Below, piece after piece: positions 13,401-28,400 of a DNA stretch of 64,000 bases (its first letter is position 1; each line of letters starts with the position of its first letter). This DNA comes from Lytechinus variegatus (Eukaryota > Echinodermata > Echinoidea > Temnopleuroida > Toxopneustidae), in contig NC_054746.1 of the NCBI RefSeq assembly GCF_018143015.1, forward strand, positions 42,350,201-42,414,200, read 5' to 3'. Below the pieces are notes generated by a model. That model made no database searches and was not told the DNA's origin. It worked only from the letters and a program-made list of their open reading frames with translations. A program made the position numbers and the translations under genes.

Positions 13401-16400
13401 CACTTTCACTACATCTGGTCACCATGGTTATTTCACACTCTCCTGTCAAATATATATTTGTCAAGAGATATTTTTAGTATAAAATATTTTTATTTCAAAA
13501 TTGATGTAATTTACTTTACATAATTTTTCAACTGATAATTTAGAAAGGTTTCACTGTAAAGGTAATAATTTGATACAGTACCTCTCATTCAGAGACCTTG
13601 TTGTACTTGTAGGCCTACAGTTTACATGTGTTTAGTGAAAGGTGAGTAAAAGGACGTTTTAACTGATTCCAGTCATTAATTCAGTCAATTATTTAGTAGA
13701 ATAGCAATATCAATTCATTCAGCATGAACTGCAAGCACTGCTTTCAGAGGGCACAACAAAGTAAAATGACTTAAAGAGAAATTGTGATGAATATGGTATA
13801 TTTCTGCAAAAGTGTCAAAAGTTGATGAAGCCATGAAGGACTGCCTTTTTTTTCTGCCGCTATCTACAGTATAGGCCTACATGTACAAACAGAACTATTG
13901 ATGTACTGCAGAGAATTATACATGCTTTCTTCTTCCAAGGCTGTTTTGGTGGTGTAAACAGTGCAGATACAGATTCATTCAGATATGAATGTTGCGTAGA
14001 TTTATAGGTGCAAACATACATGGAAAGGTCATATTGTGAATGGATATAGGCTGTCAGTCCTATCAATAACAAATGAGGGATTGCATCCACATCTTGATAA
14101 CTACAACTTTAATTATACTTCCAGAGCTGTCACAATAAACAGAAAGATATACAATATTTGATCAATTTTACCTACATGTATTCATGTTGTGTCAAACACA
14201 ATTATGTATTTTGATTAATTGAACATTATTTTTCAAAACTATGTTCCTTGGCTAATCATTTGTTCACAACTTTATATCAAATTTGACTGACATAACTTAC
14301 AAACAAGACCATACATTGGTCAAGAGAGGGTTTTGTGATTGTTCTTAACTTTTCTAGTATTTTTCTAGTATTTTTTTGTTAGAATTACAATTTCTGGAAA
14401 GATATTCGTTAACCTGTTGAATCAGGCAAATAAATTTTCATGATTTTGTATTAAAGATTTGTGAAAAATATTGGAGCCAACTTTGAGGCCTATGATTTAT
14501 AGTATAAAGCTATAGACATCTGATGAATTTGTTCTTGTTATGAAAATGTGATTTCCAAGTAGTGGAAATTGCATTACCGTAAATTAGGTTGCCAGACTAT
14601 ATTTCTTTTATAACATAAATATTGTCATATTGCCAAAGGATTAGATGAGTGTGAACTGCATGGTGGTCCTCATTACAAGTGGGAAATGAAGCCAAATATA
14701 TTTTGTTTTAACTTCTCAATCTTTTTATATCAAGATCCAAATCCTATAATGCCAGCTAGTAGAAGTGCATTTTCCTGTACCCCTTTTTATATTTGACTGT
14801 TTTTATAATATATTTGATTACTATTATGTTAGTTCAAAATATACTTCAAACTATTTTGCAAATAAATGAATATTTTTTTGTTCTATTGTCATTTTACTTT
14901 ACCATGAAATAATTCATATTGTATCAGTGTGGATTAGGCATAGCGGTACATTATAGGCTGTACACTAATATTTGTGTCTGTCTTGATATTTTCACATCTT
15001 TTGACTTCGCGCATAATTATAAAAGGGTATCATTTTATAAGTCACTGACATTGGTAATTTTATGGATTCTACTTATAAGAAGAAAACTTTAGTGCAGAAG
15101 TAAAATTTGTATTGCAGTTTGACTCCTTTAGCTTGCACCCTTTACTTTACAAGTACTGTTAAGCTATGTCATTTATTTTTTTAAAGACTTTTTATGAATG
15201 GCAGGCCATACAAAAACTATCATCATCATATAGTTTTCAACTCCCTATTTTTTCATTTGTATTTTCTTGATATATGATATATTTTATTTGCTTTATGTTA
15301 TTTCTTCATTTACACAGACCGTAACATTCCAGCTCATCTTGGTAGCAGATTCGATCCATTCTTTTGCCTTCTTCCTGTACGATGATGACAATGAATACCC
15401 TCGTCCTGATCTTATCAGTAGCCCAATAGATGCAGGGTTTACCTCTGGCAAGGCCCATAATCAGTGGGAGTTTGAGATGGTCTATACAACAGAAGAAAAC
15501 AAGGCTGCTACTCTCTTTGAAGCCATGAGGTATTTAAAAAAATTGGAAATCAGTCGTCTATGCTTAATCTAAATCTCCCCTAGCTTTTTTTTCTCTCTCT
15601 TTCTCTTTATATATACTTATATAATAAGCTTACATGTAAGTATTCCTTTAATATATTTCTGACCTATTGCATACCAGTGTGATGACTCCAAGGACATTAT
15701 CTATTGGGAGTTAGATAAATATAATGGTAATGTCATCTGTGCTAGTGTAATATACCTCAATGCTGTAGTCATATATAATGTTCTTTCCAGATTTCACTGT
15801 TAAGCAAATCATATCCCCGCTCTTTTCTTACTTAAATCAGATATTTTAAATAAAATCATCCTATATTGATTAATTCGTGTGTGTTTTTTTTATTAGACCC
15901 TGTAATAGTAGTTTGTATTCATTTTTTTACACATCCCCTCCCTCCAAAGAATCAAAACCTAAATTATTTTACTTAATTTATTGTTCTTGTTTTGAAACTT
16001 TGTAAAGTTTTAAAATGTTAGACAGTTGAGAATGTATATTTTGGGCCTTATTTGACACTTTGTAAAGTTAAAAAATGTTAGACTAGACAGTTAAAGATGT
16101 TTATTTTTGGCCTATATGATACATCTACCCAAGGTGATATACATATTACAGGTCTGGTTTTGTTTTGGTTTTTTTTTTTTTTTTTTATAGATTTATATGT
16201 AGATACTGGTCTATGAATGGGTTTTCATTCTATAATACAATTTTAATATTAGAATTGAAAGAGAATTTTTTTTAACATTTCCTTCATGTTCAATATCAGA
16301 GTTTATAAGGACCTTTACCATGGAAATGATATCATTGCCAAGGGATTGTGATGAATCTGACAAATTTTTCAGAGTCAATCTATGCAAAACTAATCTAGGC

Positions 16401-19400
16401 TTTATGGTCCCCAACTTTATTGTTCAAGATTGAAATTGGAATTTTGGTCCAATCTAAATTACATTTTGGCTTTAAAGTCTTCTTGACCATGATTCTTTGT
16501 ATATACAATTAAAAGGTCAAAGCCTGGGAGAAAACGGATTGTTTACATAATGGAAAAAGTTTCAAAGGGGACCACAAAGGAGAATGTACACACAGACCTT
16601 AGAGTCTAGATCATAGGGTACCAACATGTAGAGTACTAATCAAATTTACAGAGCTATGGTGTGCATGATGTTTACCCATTTACCAGTTAAGTTAATCACT
16701 GCATCTTGGAGACTGTTATGAATGACTCAAACAGACATGAAAAGAATTCAGTTGAACTCAGTGGACTTGATGGGTCCTCGTGTAAACTTATTTGAACTCT
16801 TCTACCAAGAGTATCTGGAGGACTATTAAAAATTTGATTTTTTTATTGTTGTTGACATGAGTCTATTATATTGTGATTAAACAATAATGTGGTTTGGTTT
16901 GTGATATATTATAGAGCAAGGCAATTATGAATGCATGGTACAAATTCTCATAATGGATAGGAATTTTAAACAGAAGCAGTCAATTATAGCAGTCATGGGG
17001 ACTTCTGATTTTATAAGTTTATTAGTAATGTAGGGATGAAGATTAGAAATAAGAACACATTTCACACACCCTACTTCCACAATTCCTTCTTGAAATGCAG
17101 GTCAAATTGAAAGCAATATAAACTTTTCCCCCTCTCCACTCTTCAGCCTTTTCAAGTAGGCCTACATGAACCTATTGCTTTACTATTCAGAAAAAATCTC
17201 TTATTTTATACTTAAAGGGGAATGAAACCTTTGGAACAAGTAGGCTTGTGTCGAAACAGAAAAATCAAAGAATAAGAACAAAGAAAGTTTGAGAAATATC
17301 AGAAAAATAATGAGAAAGTTATGAGCATTTGAATATTGCAATCTCTAATGCTATGGAGATCCTCCCATTGGCAACGCGACAAGGATGTGTGATGTCACTG
17401 ATGAACAACTTTCCCTTTGATGGACTATGAAATACTCTGAAAATGTGTCTTTTTGCTTTTTCGTATGGTGATACAAACTCTTTATCCATGATGTATTCTT
17501 TAAAAAATCTGTATTACATGCCCTCCTATAGAAAGAATACATCTTCTACTGATAGATGTAATAAAAGAGGCAATTTAAGTGAAATATATACTAAAGTAAT
17601 GGGGAGAGTTGTTCAAGAGTGACATCACACATGTTTGTCGCATTGCCAATGTGAGGATCTCCATAGCATTAGTGATTGCAATATTCAAAAGCTCATAACT
17701 TTCTCATTACTTGTCCGATTTTTCTCAAACTTTCGTTTATCTGTTTCTTTGATTTTTCTGTTTTCACACAAGCTATCTTGGTCTAAAGGTTTCATTCTCC
17801 TTTAACTATTTCAACAAATACACTAAGTAAAAACTGTGTCTTGTGGATCACATACCAATATATCAAGATATTACATATCAAGGTATTTGAGTCTTTAAAA
17901 AATTGTTAAGAATGAAGGACTGGGGGATATGGATATGTCCGGTGATTGACATGGGTACACAAGGGTCATTTTGGTATGGTGTTGAAAGAAAAATGGGAGG
18001 TTCATCTGAAGAGACACAAGTCGAAACTAAATCAAGAAGGTATTTTTTAGCATCAGTGTGTACAGTTATGAACCGCTCAGGTTAAATTAGCATGTTCATA
18101 ATGCTGAATAAGTAGAGTTAGGCATAAACATCAACACAAAATTTTGAGGAGGCTAAATATATTTCAAATTATATCTTCTAAAGAACGAATCCACCCAAAC
18201 AAAAAGTGGATTTGAATAAATTAAGAAAGAAAAAATCATACCACTGAAAATTTCATTGATTTGGGGTGTAAACTTAAAGAAAGTTCTAACATTTTATAAG
18301 CTTTGTTTATTTGAGGCTGCATACATCATGAGAAAATTGACAATTTCTCAATATTTCATTGAAAACATATTTGAATATTGTTAATCAACTTCTTGTTTCC
18401 ATGGCCTAGAATACATGATGTTCTAGTTTCAAGAAGACATAATGTTAATGGTGATATGTAATTCACATAAGATCAGAGAAGACAAGACAGACTATGATAC
18501 ATTCAAAGATTTTGGCTTGATTTCCTGTTGTGCATTTGCCTGAATTGTTTTAGCAGGAAACATGAGTATTGTCTCGTCTGTTTCCCAAAACAAAGTTGTA
18601 ACTCCCACCTACATGTAGATTTGAGGTTTCTATATCCTCTACTTTATTCATAAATAGAACATTTTATTATACAGGTCTGACAGATTTCATAAAGTTGTTT
18701 TGAACATTGTTTCCTCCTAAAGCGTGGGAAAATCTCATACTATTAATAAATATGATGATTTAGTTGTACTAGAATGAATAATGTCAGGTAATTTCCAAAA
18801 GATTTACTTCACTATAGACTTTTATTAGAATATATGAATAACTGTTATTTCTTTTTGCTAAATCTGTCCATTTATTATCTACTCTGTATAACAAGTTCAT
18901 TTCTAAATTACACTTGACCTAGTCAACCTAGTCATCACAGTTCAATTAGACAGTTGGTTAATTTGATTATATTTAGATATCCTGCCATGCCGGTGGTACT
19001 TTACACTGATCAGGATCCTGTCTTACTGTAGAGTTGCGATTGATCCAATCAATCGCAACTATGGGAAGCCAGTAAAGTCAACATATGAAATGAATGTTTG
19101 TTTAAAAAAATTCTAGATATGAATGCATATCCATAAATTAATTGCTCTCTTGATAGTTTGGTGTGTTTTCCTTTGTTTACAAAGGACATTTTGCAAATTT
19201 CCTGTAGAAAAATTATGACACTGATGGATTTCCATAGAGTTACAATTGATTGGATCGATCGTAACTCTTTGTAAAAGTGTTGTAAACCAAATGTCAGATG
19301 TTATACAGTGACATCTCCATTGCTATGTCAGATAAATAAGTTTTATTGCCAGCTCCAGTTTAGATTAGAGGGCGATAAGAAAAAAATGTTTCCTAATTTG

Positions 19401-22400
19401 AATAATATAAAGACTCCAACCCATTTAATGGACTCAATATTTTAGCAAACAGATCACTTTTTCGATGTTTACAACAAAGATGATTCTTGATTCAAATTAC
19501 TTTTCCCTTGGAACATTTTTTTTCTCATATAACCTTTTAGGGATTCCAATGTTGGATTGAATGGTGTCTGGGCATATAAGATTGATGGACGTATGGATGG
19601 TAACATCATCCCTGCTGTGGCCTATGTCCCTTTGGAAGAACTTCCTCAGAATGATCAGCCTCCTCCAGAAACAGTCGATGTCCAACTAGACAATGGTGAA
19701 TTCACATTTTTCTTTCAAACAAATAATATCCTTCAACTGCCACTGGTAATGATGAATTACTTAGTCAAATGTAGATAAATAAAATTAATTATTATTGAAT
19801 TATTAAAATGTATTTTGTGTATACTTGTGTTTATAATAAGTGTCATAAATATGTACTCCTAGGATAAATTATAGAAGTAACTGTTCACATCATTAGTTCG
19901 AAGTTCGAACACAATTGTTTTTTATACATTTAGAATTATTTAGATTTAACTCAAGCGTGTCTTTCCCAGTTTGCAGTGAAAATTTCAGTGAAAGTTTATG
20001 CTCACTTTGTATTATAGACTATAGAAATATATTTCATGTTGAGATGGTTTAAAGATAAGAAGGGGGCATCTGAAGAAGTCATAATCTCATGATGATATTA
20101 CTCATCATGTGATGGTTTATGTTAATACTGATTTTCATTCATTTAAGTTTAAATTTGATTTTACATTTCTGAAATCTTGCCAAGTGAGGCACTCTCTGTA
20201 TGTGCCATGTTGGAAAATGAGGCAATAAAGCAGTGAGGGTCTTTTGTAAATTGTGATTCATAGATAACCATTGTCAGTTTTAAAGTCACTAAGGCCTCTT
20301 TCCTTCGTCATGTAATGTTGAATAGGAAAATTCCATCAGATGCTGTGATAATTAGATATGTTAGATGTTTTTATCATTGAATTCTTTTATCTCAATATTA
20401 AGTTATATACAGGTAATGTTATTTTAATATATTACATAGGCTATGTAAATTCGAATCAGTGATAGGTCAATACACCATCACGTGATCATAGCTGCGAGGA
20501 TCGCATTTGTTATATTCTAGGTTTTGACGTCACCTCAGGGAATATACTGCGTAGTATTTTCAATTGCGGCGTTATATCCACTAAGGTGATGTCACTCGCT
20601 GCATACAAGTTGCGCAACAAGATAGGTTATTTGATGTACGCGCTAGTGTTAACGCGTCGATTGCATTGTCATTGTCATTGCATGAAGAACGCGCTTGATG
20701 TATTTTCATTTTAAAAAATCTATTATGACGTAGACGGATCAGAGCTGTAGCAAGAATTTCGCTCTTGAACCAGATGATAAATGCAATTTCTGATGGCGAA
20801 TCCAAATATACTATATAATATAACAGATATTGCCTGGTCTATCGTTTTAATAAATAACATTTCAACTCCCCTCCGAAGCTATATTTTTCCCTCGGGATAA
20901 TATTTTCCCTCAGCGCTGCGCGCTTCGGGCAAAATATATTCCCTTGGGAAAAATATAATTCCATCGGGGAGAGGAAATGTTATATTCAAACTCTAGGTAG
21001 GCAATATCTGTATAATATATTAGTGCAAAGTGATATTATGCATCATTATATATTTAATTAAAATAAACTTATATACAAAAGTTTACACACTGGTACACCC
21101 GTGGAATTCAGTGAAATTTGTTTGCTTGCCAAACATAAAATTTACTATATCTTCAGAAATACTACTATGACTATTGGTATCAAACAAAAGAGCGTATTCA
21201 TATATTTCAAGTGGAATTTTCTTTTAAAAAAAAGGAATATTCATGCTAAGTGTATTCTATAGTTTGTTATAGAAATATATATGTCAAAATTATGATTTAT
21301 ATTACATTTTCTATCATAATATGTCACCACTGAACAAAGAAGCGTAATCTGACATGTTTGTGTTGAGAAGTAACTAGCTTAAATATGAAGTGTTTTTGTC
21401 AAATTTTTATTTTAAATTTTTCTAAAATATTAAGATTTTTGGGGAAAAATGACACCTTAATATTTTTCAGCTCCTGACGACAAAGCAATGTGATGAAGGG
21501 GCATGACATACTCATTTGTTTGATATCAAATTTGTCATGATAGCACAAATATTTTATAACATACAGTAAGTTTTATGATTTTTGGCAAGTGTCAACTTTT
21601 CTTTGAATTTCCTGGGTGTATGTAAACTTCTGGCCTCAACTATATAAAGTTATTTTAGTTTGATATTAGTGCAAAGTAAGAATATTGCATTTGCTATTTT
21701 GACTTATTGGGAGCCTCCAAAGCAATCACCTCCAAAATGTTAAAATGTCAAAATGATCAAAGATCAAGAAATGTGTGGCGATAAAAGATAATAGAGGTTT
21801 GATTAAATAGCAGATTTTCTTTTTGCTTCATCTTTTGTTGTTGTTATATTTCAGTGCCCTCAATGATAGCAGTTTGTATTACTGATGAGACCATGCAGTG
21901 ATTAAATAAAGCTAAAAATAATAAAGAAATAAATGTTTGATGTAAAATTTTCAATTCATAGTATACAGTATCTATACCTACAATTCAATAAGGAGGGCCC
22001 GGAAGGAGGGTCTCCTGAAAATGAGCAAATTCCTTAGAAGAATTTTGATTTAGCGTTAAATGAGGTTCTTAAACAGAAATCTATCAAATAAAACAAATGA
22101 ACCATCAATACTTGCAATTGTTTGACTTTTAGCTTATTGATCTACATTGCTGTTTGTTGTTTAAATAAGGAAAAGGCATATTTTAACATTTAATGATGCA
22201 GTAGAGCACTTCTCTAAGTTTCTTTCTTTTATTTTTCAGCACTTGATGTTGTTTTGAACTTTGAGAACCAGTGTAGAGAAGGAAGCTGTAGTCAAAATGG
22301 CCGATGTGTTCCTTACCCCACTGGATACTGCTGTGCATGTAATGAAGGCTTCATTGGTAATGGTATCCATTGTTTATCTAATGGTAAGTACAACCAGTTT

Positions 22401-25400
22401 GTTTGGTATTCACTCACAGATCAAGTTGATTGGAATAAACATGTATAAAAATCAAACCAGCAAATTTCATCAGCATCAGATTTACTTTTTTTTTAATTTT
22501 GTATAGGGTTGAAGAGTTTTATTTCAAAAGGAGCTAAATCCACTTTTGGAGATTTTCTGTAAATCATGTTTTTTTTTAATTCACCACTTTCCCTTATCCA
22601 CTGTTTTATTTTGATAAGATTTATAGTGCCATCATCGTGATTAATTAAATCATGTTTTTAAAGTCTAGCATTCAGCATCATTTTTTTTCAGATTTTTTTA
22701 TTTTTTTCATGGATTAAGCTCCTTTTGGAATAAAGCCTTAGTTGAATGCCCATTTTTGCCAATTTAAACATGTTTAACACTGATTTTACATGATTTCTGA
22801 TGTTTATCCATGGAAAATTTTAGAAAGAAAAAAAAGATATTTTTTCATCTTTTCTATGGACAGTGATTTTTTTTATTCCAAAAGCAGCTAAATCCACAAA
22901 AATATTCATAAATATAGTAAAAGTATATTTCTTCATCCAAATTTGCACTGATGGGGTGAACTTGTATCTATAACATGTACCTAAAAGATTGAATGCAGAA
23001 CTTTATGAAAAGTAGTAAAATTTAACAAATTTTAGATGACCCAGGAGTGGATTTAGCTCCTTTGGAATAAAATTGTTTTGAATTTTGATAGCTCCTTTTG
23101 GAATAATACTCAAATTTACAATCAATTTTTACCAAAATTTCAATTTTCTTTTTAATGTGATGTGATGCATTTGATTCCCATGTCTAAGATACATATATTT
23201 ATATGAAAAAAAAAATCAATTTTGGTCAAAGGTGGATTTAGCCCCTTATGGAATCAAGCTCTTCATATATAAGTTAATATGATGTTATATGCCCACTTTC
23301 ATTATTGTTTTCTTTTTGTCACTACAAGAAATATTCAGGAGTTCATCTTAATTCATAGATGTTTAACATAATCTCTCCCTTGCATATAACATAAATATTT
23401 TATATGGTATGGATGTTTTTTTATTCATTACTTGAGAAGTAAAACCATACTCATGGAGCAGAAATAGAAATATTTGTATTTCATGATGATATTGTAAAAT
23501 ATGTCTTGTGCTTGTGACATCACCTTACTTGTTTTGACACAGCCTTGTTCATTGATTTTTAAACAGTGCAAACCTTTAAAAAGCTGTTAATTTCTTTCAT
23601 CTATTTTTGATGAAATTTGCATGATTGAGTTCATTTACATGTAATATGACTCTTTTTTATATGAATCAAATTGATCCTGTGGTGATGTAACATTTAAAAA
23701 GTACATTTTCATGTAATTTATAATATTTATCAACAATAATAGGTACAAAATGCACAAATGATGGGACTCTTTTTTTTTCTTTTGCGGTCATTTTGTTATT
23801 TCATATTGAACTAGTATCATTCAAAATGGAATTTGAGGCGTACAGGTGAAGTGACAAAAGCTAAGCTATTTATGTCATGTATTACAAAGTTGACCGTAAG
23901 ATGTTCCCTTGATATTTTGGTGGGATTAGATTGTGGTTTATTAATCATGGTAGTCTCCGTAAATATCAATGATTCATGAGAAGGGTGGTTTCCAAGGAAA
24001 AAAATAGGAAATACTGTTTGAGATTGGAGATAATTCCCAGGGAAGATGATTTAATCCGAAAATCGGAACTACATTTACACTCAATCAATTGTAAAGGTAC
24101 ATCTCATTAATTTAACTCAGTCCATAATGAGCTGGTTTTTACAATTCATGCATTTCATAAACATACACCACCAACATTCATTCTCACAGGAAGCTTGTGG
24201 CTCAAATATTTTTTTTCTAAGACATACAACATGGTCTTTTCAGGATTACATGTCTACTGCTCATATTTGAGTCAATGACACGAGACTGTTTGATCAAATA
24301 TATTCTGGCACCATTGCTATTTTAGATAACAATGGACGTATGAACGGGAACGTTAACGGAACCGTCAATGGAGTAACCATACCTGATGATGTCTACATAC
24401 ATACCTTCATCATGGGAGGAGGTGGACGTACCTTTACAGCAATCAGTCCTGTACCATCATCACTGTCTTATACCCTACAGCTTCTATTACCTATTGGTGA
24501 GCTTATGGGATGGATGTTTGCTGAACCAGCTACAAAGGGAATCAATGGATTCATGCAGACAGGTATGTATCTTGGAAAATATATGAGAAAATTGAACTTA
24601 ATTTTTGAATCTCAGAATTGAAAAAGTATAGGTGGCTCAATATCAAAAAGCTGTTTTGTAGAAACACGGTAGTCTTGGCTCGCTGATATTTTCTGTAAGG
24701 AGTCCAAATTCATGTAGAGAACTTTTTTCCTATGCAAACATAATGTTTATAAATTTTAATGTCATAACTTGATCTGAAGTCCAACTTTTCCTGAGCTATC
24801 CTAATATTTGTTAAATTTTGAGATACAAGGTCTTGTCAGTCCAGCAACATTTTTCTCTGGAATTGACAAAGTTGGTTTTGTGCCTCCAAATTACTGTAGC
24901 TCAGACATACACTTCACTGAATGTGTAAACATATATATGTGAACGATTCAGTGGGGAAAGTAATGTTGACATGATGGGCAATGAGTTTGTTTGACATTCC
25001 ACTATGCTTTGCATTAAAACTTAAGTTCACATTAATCACAGTTGCCTTTCCTCATTTTTATTTCACAATAGATAATCGTAGGTATCTCAGATTGTTTTAT
25101 AGTGTTTCTTTTGAAAGAGGTCCAAGGAGGAAATTTTGTCTATTTTGAAGAATGATCTTCCCTGGAAGCTTTCTGTTTTGCTTGTAAATCTATTTCTCCC
25201 ATAAGTACTTCCTTAGATGCAATTAAAAATATACTGACAGGAAACAGGTTGTATTCTTAATAAAGCTTCAAGAATTTATCTTGAAGAGTTATTATATTTA
25301 TATAAAGGGTGCCACATCTGAATCGTAACTATTGCTATTTTGTTGTCCCCTTATACCAAAGATCTCATTTTCTCATTTGTACACCAAAAATACTGTTTTG

Positions 25401-28400
25401 TATAATATAATATTGGTTATAAAGTTTCAACTTCAGTCTAGTCCACATTGATTATCTGTATAATATCTTGTCTAAATCATTCAGGCGGAGTCCTTCTCTA
25501 CTCTGCCAACATACGATTTGATGGTGGTGAAGAGGTTAGCATCACACAGAGGTATACTGGTGTAGATGACAGTGAGGCGGAAGGGGTCATATCTGGTTAT
25601 GTTAATATCAATGGTGATGTACCCTACCTTCCACCTGGTACATCTGTCAATGTAATCCCTCACTCAGAGGTTTATACCAAGTATCGACCAGGTAAGTCTC
25701 ATATTTCAACTATTTACCTTACAGAATTGGGTAGCTTGGTTGGTTAATGGCCACTTAGTCGATATAGGGTACCGGTACCTTATTTGTCTACTTTCCATTT
25801 GGTCTCATCCAACATTGTCTGATCCTAGTTTGTCTGCAACTAGTACTAGCATTTCTGCCTACCATGTGGTTGAATATCCTAATTGTCTGATATAAATTTA
25901 ATGTAACCATAATCTCAATAAAGAACAATGAATTCATACATATTTTTGTTTTCAGGATATGTTCATTCTTCTGAGGAGCGTGAGCTTCTTGTCAATGCTA
26001 ATACTGCTGATGAGCGGACCATTAGTTTTACCATCGAACAGACCATCACCTACGAGGAATGTGAAGCTGATGATATCGACACTGATGCCTCACTTACTGC
26101 TATGAGAATGAATACCACCTATGCTTATTCCATATTTGAGCCCCAGGGAGAAATCCTCCGCTATGCCATGGTCACCAGTGTAGGACCTGATATTGGTAAG
26201 TAAATCATTGAAACTGTAATAACTACTAATGCTTCTTCACCCACATTGCTATGATTTCTTACATATAATAGAAAAAGTTTTATCTTAAAGGTAAATGCTA
26301 GTTTTGGTAACGATATCAAAATGAGTTCGTACAGAATCCAATGAAATGACCACCAAAGTGTCTGTTTGTATAAATAAATGCATGTGCCAAAGGATTCTGG
26401 AAGACATTGTGTAATTGCTGAGAAATCAGCAAATAAGCACAGGATTCGGGTAGAGCGTTGGGCCCGACGCTCTATGCAATAATTATACATTGTCCCACAC
26501 GCGCTTATCTGTGTTGGGGATCTTCGGTGTGAACAATTTTCAGCGTAGATTTCAAGATTTCACAAAGTTCAGTTAATGTAACTGTACCAGATCTAGATCC
26601 TCGATGATATACTGACAATTAAGCCTTGTTTTACAGACTTTCTCATGAAATCAGTGTTTACTGCAACTACTGGAATTTCTCTTTAAATTACCTGCATGGA
26701 GCAACTTATCTAAGACTTTGATTAGTGAAGTTATGGGGGTGGGGGCACTTTGTAATATAGCAAACTGTTTGGTAAAGTTTATAAGCACTCTTCTTCGGTG
26801 ATTCAGATATAGCTCTTTTCCCAAGCTGAGGCAGAGATAAGGAAAGAGATAAATATTTATTTTACAAAGGAAGTATTAGGTTATGTGCATATATATCTGT
26901 ACAAAACAAGTCATTATATAGAAAATAGATTAAAATTATCTGGGCCAAGTGCTCTCAAATTATGGATGAATTAGTGGTAATTGTATATAGTAATATGTAT
27001 TTTTAGCGTGAATTTGTGCAAGATTATACAATAATACTTTTTTTAGTGAAAGTAGTACACAGTGCGACATACTGCTATTCAAGATGTTACACAGTATGAC
27101 CACAGTTTAACCAGTAATACAGCAAGATTTGTAGTGTATGGGATGTACAAAAATCAGATTGTTAGTGAAGTTCATAATTAACTTATTTGTCAACTGTTAT
27201 TTAAACATTTATGTATACATGAAGCTGCAATATCAATTAGATTTAAAAGTACAATATTGCTTAAAGTGATTGGTTAATTAACATTGGTTTGACTTTAAAA
27301 AAATCTGAGCTAGAAGGTCACACTTGTCACCTGTGTCTGTGATATGTTACAAAAATGAAGCCCAGAAAAAATTGCATTCAAAAATAAATATTTAGTGCAT
27401 CAAGAATTGAAATATAAAGTGACCGGAAACACCATCTTAAGTTCATCCCATACACTTATGTGTACTATTTAGGCGTCTATAAGATGCCTATTTACAAAAT
27501 CGGAGTTTGCCTTGTAGTTTTAGCTTTTCATTCTCAATAATGGTTGTTTTCAGGGTTTATTAGTTCTAACACATGCACTTGTACACATGTTTCATCTTGG
27601 TTTGAGAATTTTTAAATCGGCTGCTCACAAAGATAAACAATACCTTTAAGTATAGAACAATATGGAGAGAAAATTATTGCATTTTTTTTTCATACATTAA
27701 TTTGAATGATTAAACAAGTAGACATTACAGACTTGTAATATCTCATTCTTCCATCTCCTAGGTGTACCTACCGATGCTTGTGAGAATAATAATTGTGGTG
27801 AAAATGCAGAATGTTTTGTTCAAGGTGATTCCTTCACCTGCCAGTGTAGATCAGGATTCACTGGTAATGGATACACATGCGTAGGTAAGTCAGAATTTTA
27901 GTCCATCCCAGAAAAAAGGTGATTTGAATCAATAGACAGATGTCATACAAGCACAACATTGATCTTTTTTTTCCGAAATCAAATGTAGAAAAACATTTTT
28001 TTTTTGCTTATTCACAAATGTTATATTATACAGTGCGTATCAAAAAAAACGGGACAGATTTGAAAAGTCTATAAAATTTTTGTTTCAAATTATTATCTCT
28101 ATATTTTGGTGTCAAAAGATGCTCTGGGGTCTTATCCTTCAAATGTTATTTAAAAAAATTAGTTTCGTTCACGCTTGAGCGAACACGGAATGTTTTTGTC
28201 TGGGGTTAAAAAGGAGGCTTGCGCCAAAATGTCATCAAATGATAAACATGATCGGACTTCTTGCTTATCAGCAGACTTCCTCTTAATCTTCACATTATCT
28301 TTGCCATAATTTTTGTATTATGCGGTCAAAATTCATTTCCAAATCTACTTTAATATTTGCTCAAATATTTCTGTTGTTGTTCCTTTTTTAATATCCTGTT

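Noticed and set aside
19696-19745. Longer exon 5 ending at 19745
   Set aside because: It ends in phase 0, which does not join EGF exon 6; kept only as an alternative that needs an extra exon.
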